Assembly (NCBI GenBank): GCA_944739405.2 | Contig: OX123183.2 | Location: forward strand, 124,442,331-124,506,330 | Source of the DNA: Euclidia mi | Taxonomy: Eukaryota > Arthropoda > Insecta > Lepidoptera > Erebidae | Reading direction: 5' to 3' | DNA: 64,000 nucleotides | In this document: in pieces, positions 10,126 through 20,893 of the stretch | Layout: each line of letters starts with the position of its first letter | Position numbering within the stretch: the first letter of the stretch is position 1 | The notes under the pieces: generated by a model | Database searches by the model: none | Seen by the model: the letters and a program-made list of their open reading frames with translations, nothing else | What the model was told of the DNA's origin: nothing | Made by a program: the position numbers and the translations under genes

Positions 10126-10589
10126 GTGTATAAAACATAGATATTCGATACGTAGACCTGTTTTCGTTTGTTGTTTACACCTGAATCAAGTTGTGAAGAC
10201 GAAACTTAAAGTTTTATGCAAAACCTGAACAAAACTAACCAAAAAGTGACAAAAACGTATTTGATTCTATGACGAGTATAAAACCGTTTTTGATGTGCAG
10301 CTGGTAGGAGTTAATTTGGAGGAACGAGTTGTAAAATTCCTAGACAGACAGTATTCTCTGACGAGCTAATCGTACCTGGTTGACTACGGCTTACTTGATA
10401 TACCTAGTCGAGACCATGCGAAATAAAAAACCCTTGTTTAATTTCAACAGGACGAGTCGGGGTCTTCTTTAGTTCTTTGTAGTTTCGTCGGCGACCGTGA
10501 GAAGTCGCCCGTGTTTATGACTTAGCCATTCTAAGATAGATGGCATCAGCTTACTAACGTAGCAACCGCTAAAACATAATACATATACT
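10126..10589. other. No gene seen
   Basis: Mixed-composition sequence without long frames or recognisable repeats. Confidence 0.4.
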
Positions 10590-10625
10590 CACGCCTTTGT
10601 GATTTGTCCCGTCGGGGTAGGATAG
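10590..10625 (-). repeat. SINE tail remnant
   Basis: CACGCCTTTGTGATTTGTCC and CGGGGTAGG resemble the reverse-complemented SINE tail; it is cut by the hairpin at 10619. Confidence 0.5.
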
Positions 10626-10677
10626 AAGCAAGTGGCGTTCTGTTGTCTCTCAACAGAACGCCACTAGCTTCTATCCT
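10619..10677. repeat. 27-bp arm snap-back hairpin, 5-nt loop
   Basis: 10619-10645 and 10651-10677 are reverse complements with one mismatch (arm core GTGGCGTTCTGTTG); loop TCTCT. The nearly perfect arms and tiny loop suggest a templated inverted duplication. Confidence 0.92.
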
Positions 10678-10978
10678 TGCAAACCTCACGCGCTTCCTCT
10701 ACATTACTCTTTTCATACATGCTCGCCGGTTCCGGATGCTTCGAACCTTTCCGTTTTTCAGAACGAAAAGCAATGATCAAGGACGTTGTGTAACAGGTTT
10801 TCGTCACCATCTATTCTGATGGTTTACTTCACACCTACATTGTTCAATTTCAACAAATCTCATACCTACTAACATCATAAGCTGAAGAGTTTGTTTGTTT
10901 GTTAATCGCTTTGTAATTCGCTAATCTCGGGAACTACTGGTCCGATCTGAATAATAGGGGTGTTTCCTACAAGTGAAA

Positions 10979-11252
10979 TCACTATCACTACAACTACATA
11001 GTATAAAAAAAAGTCTATCTTCTGCCTGTCTGTCCCTATGTATGCTTAAATCTTTAAAACTACGCAACGGATTTTGAAGCGGGTTTTTTTACCCGACTAC
11101 GGCGAAGCCATAAGGAAGGGTAATGTTTCTGGCAGTCTATGTATGTATTTAATAGATAGAGTGATTCGAGACTTCGAGAGAGAGGTTTATTTATATGTAT
11201 AATACATGCCTAATAAGCATTGCACCCGTGCGAAGCCGGGGCGGGTCGCTAG
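10979..11252 (+). mobile_element. Small non-autonomous Helitron, TC...CTAG
   Basis: Starts TCACTATCACTACA with ACATAGTATAAAA. The middle reads CTTTAAAACTACGCAACGGA. Ends CCCGTGCGAAGCCGGGGCGG-GTCGCTAG, then T. This matches the common lepidopteran Helitron layout (5' TC, 3' hairpin, CTAG, insertion between A and T). Confidence 0.8.
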
Positions 11253-11450
11253 TAAATTATATAAGTATTTTTATCTCGTAAAACATGCCAAAATAATGGC
11301 AGTTTCATTGATTATTTAATTTTAAATCTGTAATTTACATTTTTATAGTCAATTTATTATTAGTAAGTTGTCTACTTGACAGCAAAAAATAATGACGTCA
11401 CTATGTAACATTTCATAGAAATGCTTACTGAGCTCTTGTAGTCTAATTGG

Positions 11451-11742
11451 CAGGGCCGAACCTTCCCTATGTGCAATGTGTGCGGCGCACACAGGCGCCA
11501 GGGTGACAGGGGCGCCGCGCGCCGAGATATGCGTTAATTATAATATTATACACTTATTTTCGAAAAAGGATGCCAAAAAAGGCGCTTCACAGATTTCGCA
11601 CACAGGCGCAGTGGCGTAGGAGGGGCAAATAATTTATGCCGGAATTGTTAGGTAACGACTAAAAAAAAAAGAAGGTCATCCGCCCTACGCCACTGCACAG
11701 GCGCTTCATAGATTTCGCACACAGGCGCTGCACACGGCCCTG
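11451..11742. mobile_element. hAT-like MITE (outer)
   Basis: Ends CAGGGCCG...CGGCCCTG with an 8-bp target duplication CTAATTGG at 11443-11450 and 11743-11750. The two halves each carry GGCGCTTCAxAGATTTCGCA. Interrupted by a second MITE at 11609. Confidence 0.92.
11609..11695. mobile_element. hAT-like MITE (inner, nested)
   Basis: 87 bp with perfect 12-bp ends CAGTGGCGTAGG/CCTACGCCACTG, a classic hAT terminus, and an 8-bp duplication CACAGGCG at 11601-11608 and 11696-11703. Confidence 0.94.
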
Positions 11743-11833
11743 CTAATTGGAAACAACCCTATTCTTTCAGTGTTATATAGCCCATTAATCGAGGAAGGCT
11801 ATAGCCTACCATATCCATATATTGATGAGATGA

Positions 11834-11873
11834 GATGTGCTATAGGTAGCCTATAGGCTACCTATAGCACATC
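11834..11873. repeat. 40-bp perfect palindrome in Helitron 3' region
   Basis: Arm GATGTGCTATAGGTAGCCTA followed directly by its exact reverse complement, no loop. Lies just before ACGGGGGAGCGGAGCA of the Helitron end. Confidence 0.97.
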
Positions 11874-11931
11874 ACGGGGGAGCGGAGCAGGTACCCTTAA
11901 ATAACGCGGGTGTTACCGCAGGCTCATCTAG

Positions 11932-12304
11932 TATTTTTTTTTACTATCACTTGTCTTATTGTTTGATACGGTTAAACAAAATAATTGTGTACTCCTTAAG
12001 CATAATAATTATTATCTAACTGGAACTAACCACCGCTAACTAGGTAAAATACACCCGTATTTTATCAATTCAATTCTTTTGTGCAAAATACAGTTTTCGC
12101 GTAGTTCCCACGCGTACGGTGTGTGTGTACACGTCTCAGTCGGTGTTTCAGCTAATTTTAACTGAACTGTATTGCCTAGTGCTAAAGCTGGAAGTCCAGA
12201 TCATTTGATGATGATGTCATTTATCTTTAAGTATACCTACGTTTCGTTTCTTGCGAGCATCATAGGTACTATTACAACAGATTTTTATGAATACCTACTT
12301 TTAA
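11932..12304. other. No gene seen
   Basis: AT-rich. Short GTGTGTGTACACG run at about 12120. Nothing recognised. Confidence 0.4.
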
Positions 12305-12570
12305 ACTTCATCATCATCAGCGCTGTATAAAACCTGTCTCACTGCTGCATACGAATCTCTTCTCACTATGAGAAGGGTACGGCCATAGGCCACCACGCTG
12401 GCCTAGTGCAGGTTGGTAGACTTCACATGTCTTTCGAGAACATTATGGAGAACTTTCTGACAAGCACGTTTTCTCACGATGTTTTGCTTCACCGTTTAGC
12501 AAACGATAATTAACAATTTAGGATCTCGGGTTCGAACATTACTTCGAAAAGTCATTGGTGCACCATGCAC
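12305..12570 (-). repeat. SINE (GATGAT-tailed family), reverse orientation
   Basis: CATCATCATCAGCGCTGTATAAA is the reverse of the tail; CTCACTATGAGAAGGGTA, CCACCACGCTGGCCTAGTGC and CTTCACATGTCTTTCGAGAA match the bodies at 13240 and 16380. The head is degraded near 12530 (GGTTCGAAC). Confidence 0.8.
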
Positions 12571-12985
12571 CGTATAACCGGTTTCACGAGAAGATAGAAT
12601 TTTTGTTTAATGTAGCTATGTCATACTCATAGGTATGTAGACCCAAAAGATACGCATTCTTCTCAATTATTTACACATATAAATATGCACTTTAAAATTT
12701 CCAACACTCACAAAAGTTAACAGACTCTAATTCGCTGTGTCATATCGGCAAAGCGCATCTCCCGGAGGATTACGGTCGTAGTTAAAATGTACAGGCGCGC
12801 AGTGTCACTGCAATGCGGGCGACGAAACGTGCTCACATAGTTCTGTGGCTTCGGGATCGCAGCCTGCCTCCACAAACGGCCTGGCTGAGAGAGGTTTCAG
12901 ACGAGCGTTTTATACACTCGTGTAAGATCGTTTTAGAAGCGTATTTGGGAGTGTATCACATACAATTCGTACGAGCGTTGATGCG

Positions 12986-13150
12986 CTTATAAGGCCAACC
13001 TCACATTGGGCGAAAGCGCTCCTCGAGCGTACGCCCAGCGTGCGCTCGGCGTTCTCTCTGTAGTACAAAGTGAACGCCGGGTGCACGCCGAACGAACGCC
13101 GAGCGTACGCTCGAAAAACGCCCATGAACAATGTAAGGGAGGCCTAAGCC
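12986..13150. mobile_element. CGCCC/GGGCG-rich MITE
   Basis: The left end (AAGGCCAACCTCACATTGGGC) and right end (reverse of TTAGGCCTCCCTTACATTGT) form imperfect inverted repeats. The interior is rich in GCGTACGCTCGGCGTTC motifs in both orientations. Explains the 73-residue minus-strand frame here. Confidence 0.65.
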
Positions 13151-13239
13151 ATGTTCATACTGACTGACGACTACAGCTTCGAGCGAAATATGACTGTGAA
13201 CGCGGGTTTACTTTTTGAAGCGTGTAATGTAGCGCAAGC

Positions 13240-13548
13240 TGAGCAGAGTAGCGATAGCTGAGTGGAGAGACTGACGGGAGAGGGTCTCGGGTTCGTATCC
13301 ACGGCGCGCACCAATGACTTTTCGGAGTTAAATGCGTATTAAATTGTTAATTATCGCTTGCTAATCGGGGAAGGAAAACAGCGTGACTCGTGAGGAAACC
13401 TGCATGTCTGAGAGTTCGCCATAATGTTCTCGAAAAACATGTGAAGTCTGCCAACCCGCACTTGGCCAGCGTGGTGGACTATGGCCCTACCCTTCTAAGA
13501 GGCTCGTGCCCAGCAGTATAAACAGTATAAAGGACTGATGATGATGAA
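13240..13548 (+). repeat. tRNA-headed SINE with GATGAT tail
   Basis: Head GCGATAGCTGAGTGGAGAGA (A-box TAGCTGAGTGG) and GGGTTCGTATCC (B box). The body contains TTAATTATCGCTTGC. The tail, GTGCCCAGCAGT...GGxCTGATGATGATGA, resembles RTE LINE 3' ends such as 31910-32275. Confidence 0.87.
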
Positions 13549-14154
13549 TGTATCGCAATGGAAAAGCTGAAATTCTGCAAAATCTAGTTACCTATGCCTA
13601 CACCAGTACGCGGACCCCGGGATCCGAGCCGTGTTAGTCTCGGATGCAACCTAGTAACGCTTATGTAGCGCGTGTGTAAGCGTGTACGCTGAAACGACAG
13701 TAAACGCGCAGAAAAATCGCTAGTCTGAAACAAGCTCTGTTACCTCGCATGAATACATTACGAGCCTGTACATTTAGTTTTCACAGTCGCTACAATGACG
13801 CATTGCTGTATATAAGATGATATTTTATTGGATTTGGTTTATTGTTCTGATCGGACCCCGAGCTCCAAGATGAAAAGACTTGCATGGTACCGGGGCCGCG
13901 GGGTAACGATTGGACGAAGATGATGGTTTATCGATGTCTTCAGAAGACAAATAACACTCCTGGGCCAGGCACAGTGGCATCTCAATAGTTACATAGAACG
14001 AATTTGGGCTTGTTAAGATTCGCTCCCAAAACCAAGTTTATCTATACATCTATAGGTACATATTAATGAAATTGGTATATTAGTGCCTGTTTGTAATATT
14101 AAAATAACCCCTTTTTACTAAATGCATATGGATGCATACACGGTACATATAACG
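13549..14154. other. No gene seen
   Basis: Contains moderately GC-rich patches (13610-13740, 13850-13935) that look repeat-like but that I cannot place. Confidence 0.35.
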
Positions 14155-14335
14155 AAATGACATTTAAAAAAAAACTTCTATCTGTCTGTCTGTTTGTTTT
14201 CGCTAATATCTGGAACGGCTGGACCGATTTGGACGGGACGTTCACTGGCGGATAGCTGATGTACCAAGGAGGAACTTAGGCTATAAATTAACCGGGTACG
14301 CGAAGTAGTTCCCTCAGGACGCGGCTGAAAGTTCA
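14155..14335 (+). repeat. Old Helitron-like repeat fragment
   Basis: CTGTCTGTCTGTTTGTTTTC...GGCTGGACCGATTTGGACG is a widespread lepidopteran repeat phrase. The ends are eroded. Confidence 0.45.
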
Positions 14336-14962
14336 ATATGATCGAATCGAACCAATGATTAGTCTATAGGTTATAGGCAAAAGTGATTCATTTGAAACTT
14401 AGTCCTGGCATCGACCACAGACCACAGAGGCTCTCATCGATATCGTTTACAAAAATATCTCGCTCTTTGAATAATACAAATTAAGAAGATGTTAATGTCG
14501 TTTTTTGGGACAACATATCTTCAAATAAACTTTGTACACGAGATTTGGAATCATGACTCAGTGGGGAAAGGTTTGATTCAACAGTATTTGTCAGGCAGCT
14601 TGAGTCAAATGATTTATTACAGCAAAATTATAAATTATTACATTTTTGATGTAGGTTTTGGGCCCCGTTGCTTCACTGCTAGATCTGATGCTCTTCTGAA
14701 GATACTACGGTCACATAATAGATAGTACCTACTAACGTACTACGGCTCTATGATTGATAATAATGGTTTAGTAAACCTGATATAAGAATTTACTAGCTTC
14801 ATAATTTAGCTATATTTTATAAAGTATTTTTTAATTTCTTTATTTATTTTAATTTCAATAAACATTTTTATTTGAAATAAATTAACCACCAACAACTTAA
14901 TTTATAAGTAACTGATTGCTTTGTTATTTATATCGAGGGAAAGGGACTGGTATCCTTAACAC
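14336..14962. other. No gene seen
   Basis: AT-rich. The 78-codon frame at 14489 has no recognisable domain. Confidence 0.4.
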
Positions 14963-14976
14963 AGGTTACCCTGTAA

Positions 14977-15399
14977 ACCCCCCCCCCATAGGATCTCCAC
15001 CTTGTCGTGGTAGGGGTGCTCAGTACCCGTGGGTGAGGTCCAACACCCACGGTGAAGCTAAGCGGGATCCCGGGAGGGAACGCTCCACGTGGGCTTGCGT
15101 GGGGCCTGCGTAGGATGCGTCCCAGGGTGCGGGTGCGGGGGACAGTTCTGTCTGTCCCTCGCAGTCGGGTGCGGTCGCGGGAGGAGAGGCGTATCGGTGT
15201 TGCGTTGCCGCGCACCCTATCTCCCGCGACCATATGGGGGCGCACCATCGTTGCGTCGCGGTGGGGCCGCAGAGGAAGAGGAGATGCGGTGTCGCGTTGC
15301 CGTCCTCCCTATCCTCTGCGGAGTCTGACAGTCCCCTTCGTCCTGCCCCCCCAGGGCGGAGGGACTCCATGAGGATTTTCCAACCCGATACAAAAAAAA
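14977..15399 (+). mobile_element. GC-rich structured-RNA retroposon with 14-bp target duplication
   Basis: A GC-rich block of about 420 bp in AT-rich DNA. It is flanked by AGGTTACCCTGTAA at 14963-14976 and 15400-15413 and ends in A9, the marks of LINE-driven retroposition of an RNA. It contains consecutive hairpins: 15027-15052 (CCGTGGGTG/CACCCACGG), 15134-15163 (12 bp with one G-U), 15174-15230 (GTCGCGGGAG/CTCCCGCGAC), 15267-15321 (CCGCAGAGGA/TCCTCTGCGG) and about 15329-15366 (AGTCCC/GGGACT). The third and fourth are diverged copies of one unit. The beginning (CTCCACCTTGTCGTGG) resembles leader sequence of some insect LINEs. Frames on both strands look like by-products of GC content. Confidence 0.8.
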
Positions 15400-15413
15400 A
15401 GGTTACCCTGTAA

Positions 15414-16379
15414 CCTAGCTAGGATGCCAGTTGCGATCCGTAAAACAACAATGAATGTTGCTATGCTTGTATTTTGTAATTGTATGTATTGAAAAATTTA
15501 TTATTTATGTATTATTAAGTATTTATTATAATATTAGGTATAGGATCTATTGCCTTTCATTTGGTAATAAAAGGGACCAAAACCATATCATGTCTAGAAG
15601 TTCCATCGTGCTATCTCTCCTTCCATCAGAGAAAAGAGCTTTATTACTTACGCTCAGGCTTTAAGCCCATTATACCAGATTTTTTAAAAATAATCAATTC
15701 CTTACTGTGTGTCTCAGGGTGCCACTATGTCTCACTACCTGCGTACCTCAAATGAAGGCGTATGCCTTCAAAAACCTGAAGCCTACAAGTTGGATTGCAG
15801 ATACTATAGAGGACAGGTCAAAAGAATAGTCTGAAAAAGTACCGCAATATAAAAATGAGAGCGAGCAGATCGATGCGTCGATCAATAAAAAGGTAAGCAC
15901 GCATTTAAACACTTTTTTCTTTGATGGATCCTCAAAATAGATTATTTGTATCGTTTTATAAACTAAGATGACGATATTAACGACATGAATAATGCCGAGC
16001 TTTTAACGTTCGTTTTTATCTGTGATCGTTCGTCCTCCATGATGTATTTAACCTCTATGTCTCTCAGCCAGCCTTAGTTGTCGCATTAGATGTTTACGAG
16101 TAGTATCACCGTGATAAATAGTTACAAAAGTAACGTTTTAAAACTGATATGATTAATAATATAAATAAAACAGTCGCGACATCCGGACTTGTAGTTTTGT
16201 CTGACGTAGCGAGGTCGTCATCGCTTTTTATACGTTTTTATACGAAATTTATTGTAGTTATTAGACTTCTTGACTTTGAAAATGTGAGACAAGCGAAAAC
16301 GTCACAAACATAAAGATTATTAGGTACATACCTACTACTACTAATACTAATCAATTTGATATTATCTAGTAACTAGTAA
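15414..16379. other. No gene seen
   Basis: AT-rich. Two overlapping short frames at 15455-15755 with no domain. Confidence 0.4.
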
Positions 16380-16680
16380 GCCGCGATAGCCTAGTGGAGA
16401 GACCGCCAGACAGCTTCGCAAAGAGTGTCTAATTCGGAACGCCTTTATGAATTTCCGAGCTTATGTGCGTATTAAATTGTTAATTATCGCTTGCAATACG
16501 GTGAAGGAAAACATAGTGAGGAAACCTACAAGTCTGCGAGTTCGCCATAATGTTCTCGAAAGTCATGTGAAGTCTGCCAAACCGTACTTAGCTAGCGTGG
16601 TGGACTATAGCCTTACCCCTACTTCATAGTGAGAAGAGGCCCGTGCCCAGCAGTGGGACAGTATAAGGCTGATGATGATA
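16380..16680 (+). repeat. tRNA-headed SINE with GATGAT tail
   Basis: Head GCGATAGCCTAGTGGAGAGA, body AATTGTTAATTATCGCTTGC and GTGAAGTCTGCCAAACCG, tail GTGCCCAGCAGTGGGACAGT-ATAAGGCTGATGATGAT. The B box is decayed (TCTAATTCGGAACG). Confidence 0.88.
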
Positions 16681-18589
16681 GGAGGAAAAGTCGTTACACG
16701 TAACGATTTATACGATTTGTAGTTTCAAAGCGACGCGACTACTCGATAGTGTAAAACTTCTTATGTTAACTCAATGAAAACTTGTTAACAATTGATTAAA
16801 AATTCCACAACTAAATAATTAATTACTTGATGCTGTACCTACCTATGGCTTTTTGCGATGGAATGCCTATTGCAATTTTTGTGTAAAATGATATGTGGTT
16901 TTATCTCTGTGATGGCACGTTTGCATCGTTCCGTTTCAAACAAGTACGGAATTGATCAAACCGACTAAATGCTTCGAGCATAAGCGGCATTTTGGAGCAA
17001 TGAATGAAGACTATTTATGCTATTTCCTTCAGATTTATCGAAGCGATGAATCGCACCCAATATGGAAGTAGCACTGCAGGAGGAAGTAAATATATCGGTA
17101 AAAGTATAATGGCATCCTGGGACAAAATAAGTGGGACTTTAACTCCTGGAAATCGCGTCGCGAGTCAGATGTTTTGTCAAACAATCATCAAGTCCCAGTC
17201 TTCAGATAAATTCAAAACTGGAATAAACATTTGTATGAGTCATCCGACAAATAAGTATAACCGGAACTTATTAGGCATCGGTGAAACTGGGCGTTAATGG
17301 CCTTTCCCTTTGTCCTTCTCGTATTTGCAGCGGTCTGCCAAATCTTGCCGTCCATCGATAATACGAAATGTGCTTCATAAAATGGATGTCATCTAAGAAC
17401 TTTTGTAAAAATATCGGCATCCTTCTCTTTTGTTTAGCACCAGACAATTTTATATGTTTTTAGGCACTGTCTTGTAAAATTTAAATCTTGCTGATTCTGA
17501 TTCTAATTTGAGACACGATTGCCCTGTGTAATTTTTTATCACTTCTGGAGAATCATTTAAAATAATATGTTTCGTAAGTATTGAGTTGAGCAAATAAAAC
17601 ATTTATGGTACTTCTAACTAAAAACCTACCTCTAAATACAAAAATATTTTGTAATGAATCTACGTTATTTTTTATTGTTTCGCTTTTTATTATTAATTGT
17701 ATAATTGGTGGTATTTAGTACTGTTTATGTTATTAATAGAAAATTACACATACATCTACTTGCCAAGGTGTATCTGGTGGTAACTCCAACTCAGTCTATC
17801 TTTCAGTAATATTAACAAAAGTATCAGGGTATTGCCATAGTTGGAGTCATGCTCGTTTAACCGAAGGTGTCGTGTGCTATGTTTGCACACGGAATACGTG
17901 ATTGGACAATGATGCAGCATCAGCTTCTAGTATAATCTGAAAAACATCTATCAAATATTTGCCGCCCCGATGGCAAACCTTTTTTCAGAACAGCAGACAT
18001 ATTTTCACTTTTGGTTAGGTAAATGTGTTTCGTTATTGCGCCTTCGTATTAAGTTTAATTTAAATTATTTATAGCAATATATTTTTTCCAGAACAATCGT
18101 ATTTTCACTTGTAATTTGGTAAATATACTTCGTTGTTCGTATAAAGTGAAAATTAAATTATCTATTTATCCAAGTATTGTTACAACAGTTGTGTAAATAT
18201 GTTATATGATTAATGAACGCTAATATTAGGTAGATGATGAATGCTAAAATAACTTTGGTTATTTAGGTCTCGCGGATAGATTGTTTAACCGTTGTAGTTT
18301 AAAATGGTTAGTATAATATGCTATAGGTTTTACGTAATATTATGAGAAGTTATTAGCATTTAACTGCTTAAAAGCTCACATTGTGTAAGCCAGTCCCGGA
18401 GTAAGTCTATCTGATGCACTAATCAATCAAAGCTTGAAGGTTACCCGACAAAGACAAGAGCATTTCTCATTTGTGCATTAAAATGTGACTTATGACTTTT
18501 TTAGCTCAAGTCAATTTAAGATGCTGGGCGCCTTTCTAAGCCAATGCTTAATTTAGTCCCGTGTAGTTTAGTGTCACTCGGTTTAGTGA
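16681..18589. other. No convincing gene
   Basis: AT-rich. The 97-codon frame at 17004-17297 begins with ATG but shows no domain, signal or splice context, so I leave it uncalled. Two diverged copies of an approximately 100-bp unit (TATTTTCACTT...GGTAAAT...TTCGTT) lie at about 18000-18170. Confidence 0.4.
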
Positions 18590-18724
18590 CGGATTAAGAA
18601 TTCAAAGAGCCGCTTCAAGTATTAGGCGTCGTAAAAGGCGAAAAAAGAGAATACATGAAGCGTAATATGTTTAAGAGACGGAAAACTTGACAGTGCTATC
18701 TACTAATTATTTTGGGTAGATACA

Positions 18725-18968
18725 CAAATGCTTCCGTGTGGTGACGGATTAAGAATACGAAATGTCACCACCCCATATCATCCCATGGGTGTCGTTAGAG
18801 CCGACAGAGGGAGCATATTATGCAGAGAACAGCACTGTAAGAGAAGGAAAACTTGATACAAACCCTATACCAACCCGTTTGGCCAGCGTCGTATAGTAGG
18901 CCAATTCCTCCTTTCAAAGGAGAGGCCTCGTCCAGTAGTGGACTGTTAAAGGCTGATGTGATGATGAC
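18725..18968 (+). repeat. 'GTGTCACCACCCC' retroelement 3' region, copy 2
   Basis: Starts CCGTGTGGTGACGGATTAAG. Contains CAGCACTGTAAGAGAAGGAA and CCAACCCGTTTGGCCAGCGT. Ends CCAGTAGTGGACTGTTAAAG-GCTGATG with a GATGAT tail. About 95% like 20656-20893 by eye. A more decayed relative is at 18585-18695. Confidence 0.85.
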
Positions 18969-19169
18969 ACAAATGCTGATATTGTTACAGGTTTTGCTAA
19001 CTGCTCATGGAGAGATGCCGCCTTTAAAGACACTGGAATCTTGTGAAGTAAGCAACATTTCATTAATAATCTTACGTAAGGAATTTTTCTTGGAAATGGA
19101 AAAATCTTTGGAATCTTTTCTGTTTCTAGATAGACTCATGATGTGTTACAAGAAACTTTGAAACGTTGC

Positions 19170-19260
19170 ACAGATGGTTTAGTAGTACCTACAAGCGGTC
19201 GTATCGCCACTCTGCGCCGGGTATTGTGGGTTCGAACCCCTCATAAGACAGCACTTTGCG
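19170..19260 (+). repeat. SINE head of a second tRNA-like family
   Basis: ATGGTTTAGTAGT (A-box-like) and GGGTTCGAACCCCTCATAAG (B box), then GCACTTTGCGTGATCCACAA. Resembles 50597-50680. Confidence 0.6.
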
Positions 19261-19386
19261 TGATCCACAAATTGTTTTTTCGAGTCTGGTTTTTTTGGTG
19301 CCTTAATGTTTGTTAAGTCTAGATACATCTGTTCCTAGAGCGGGCGTTATCTTTTTTAACAAATGTAAAATACATATACATATGAC

Positions 19387-19632
19387 TGCCTCCGTGGTCC
19401 AGTGGATAGCGTATGCGACTGCAGATTGGAGGTCCCGCGTTCGATTCCCGACTCGGGCAAAAGTGTTACTGGGTTTTTCCGAATTCTCAGTAGCAGCACG
19501 GAGTCTGGTGATATGCCCGGTAACGGCAATAGGCTTGCCCCCTATTACGTGGGACCTAAACATTCATGGCGAAATAGCGGTGTAATATTACATCTCTGCC
19601 TACCCCTTCGGGGATTACAGGCGTGACTCTAT
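19387..19632 (+). repeat. tRNA-derived SINE, full length
   Basis: Head GCCTCCGTGGTCCAGTGGAT with B box GTTCGATTCCC, body TCAGTAGCAGCACGGAGTCT, tail CTGCCTACCCCTTCGGGG...GGCGTGA and an A-rich end. Confidence 0.92.
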
Positions 19633-20524
19633 ATAAAAAAAAAATAAAAAAAAATACATATAATTTACTATATTGAATATAATGCATTCAACGATTATTC
19701 TAACGATTTCTCTTTTTTGACTATTCGAAAACACAATAGAATACCCATGTAACCTGGACCATATTAGGTTCTATACAGATGTAACGTTTCCCTTATCATG
19801 ACTCAGCGGCGATATTTTATAAAGGGTGGTACCAACTTGCCCGGACACGTTAGTGTGCAGGTGTTCCTCCAACTAGAGAGAGGATCCCCTGACCGGACTT
19901 GGTAATCGTGGCTAGTGGACTGCACTCTGTCGGACGTACTTGACAGCTTGTGGGAATATACATAATTACTTGAACTGCGCGATCCAGGATCTAGTTCCGG
20001 CGTGTCCGGCGTTGTAGTTTTTTTTGGCGCACTGTTTCACCTTCATGACACTCTAGCGCGGCGTATCATTAGGCATTAAATGTATTTTTTACCACAAATA
20101 CAATCGAAACTATTCGCAGTAACTCAGCCCAAACCGACACTAGAGTTGGCCACACACTTATACGAAAAACAAACAAAACAAACTGCCCAAACCGTTTCGG
20201 GTTGCGGTAGAATTAAAGTGTTGTGGTTAAGTAAAAACACCACGTTATTCTTCTTTGACGGAAAAGCTCTAAGCCTACGACAATACCCAAATAGTGCTAC
20301 TTGTAAGGCGTGACTTGAGAGGCTGCTATCACTGCGGAAACTGTCGCTGCTTTGTCAACTGTGACTGCCATACCTGGGTATAACGACTATAGGAGTTGGT
20401 CGCAGCAGTTAATTTGGATACGCTCTTACTTTAGACATAGGTACCAACCGTGGTCTGGAGATAGTTGAGATGCTAGCGAGCGGGGTGTAATCATAACTGA
20501 TCATGTCCCATGGAAATCTGAAGA
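19633..20524. other. No convincing gene
   Basis: The 77-codon frame at 20080-20313 has no recognisable feature. Nothing else identified. Confidence 0.4.
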
Positions 20525-20592
20525 CCGAGCTCATTGGCGCGCCATAGGAGAGGCCTACGTCCAGCAGTGGACTGATATAGGCTGATGATGTT
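20525..20592 (+). repeat. Retroelement tail fragment
   Basis: AGGAGAGGCCTACGTCCAGC-AGTGGACTGATATAGGCTGA followed by TGATG, the RTE/SINE-type tail. Confidence 0.75.
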
Positions 20593-20655
20593 GTGTGGTC
20601 TGGAGTGGGTACCGCCTGGTACGTCGATGGTGACTTTTGTGCTTTGTAGTGTTGA

Positions 20656-20893
20656 TCAAGTTGTCCGTGTGGTGACGGATTAAGAATACGGAATGTCACC
20701 ACTCCATATCATCCCGTGGGTGTCGTAGGAGCCGACAGAGGAAGCATATTATGCAGAGAACAGCACTGTAAGAGAAGGAAAACTTGATACAAATCCTATA
20801 CCAACCCGTTTGGCCAGCGTGGTATAGTAGGCCAATTCCTCCTTTCAAAGGCTAGTCCAGCAGTGGACTGTTAAAGGCTGATGATGATGAGTG
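20656..20893 (+). repeat. 'GTGTCACCACCCC' retroelement 3' region, copy 3
   Basis: Near-duplicate of 18725-18968, missing GAGAGGCCTCG within the tail. Ends in GATGATGATGA. Confidence 0.85.

Larger units (their letters stand above)
10956..11760. mobile_element. TIR element inserted in the Helitron
   Basis: Ends AGGGGTGTTTCC and GGAAACAACCCT are inverted repeats (11 of 12). They lie exactly where the Helitron sequence breaks (GAATAAT | ATTCTTTC), suggesting a 2-bp AT duplication. It contains another Helitron and a hAT-like MITE. Confidence 0.5.
10860..11931 (+). mobile_element. Non-autonomous Helitron split by nested insertions
   Basis: The 5' part (10866-10955, TACTAACATCATAAGCTGAAG...GAACTACTGGTCCGAT) and 3' part (11761-11931, ATTCTTTCAGTGTTATATAG...GCGGGTGTTACCGC...CTAG followed by T) are the two ends of one lepidopteran Helitron family also present on the minus strand at 60501-60712. 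They are separated by an 805-bp insertion. No Rep/helicase gene. Confidence 0.72.

Noticed and set aside
12910..13131. 73-residue minus frame rich in Arg
   Set aside because: Lies across a GC-rich MITE with inverted ends.
14928..15372. Overlapping GC-rich frames of 65-116 codons on both strands
   Set aside because: Lack of stops follows from GC content. No domain in any frame; the region is better explained as a structured retroposon.
17004..17297. 97-codon ATG frame as a gene
   Set aside because: No recognisable domain, no splice or regulatory context, and surrounding DNA is repeat-rich; too weak to call.
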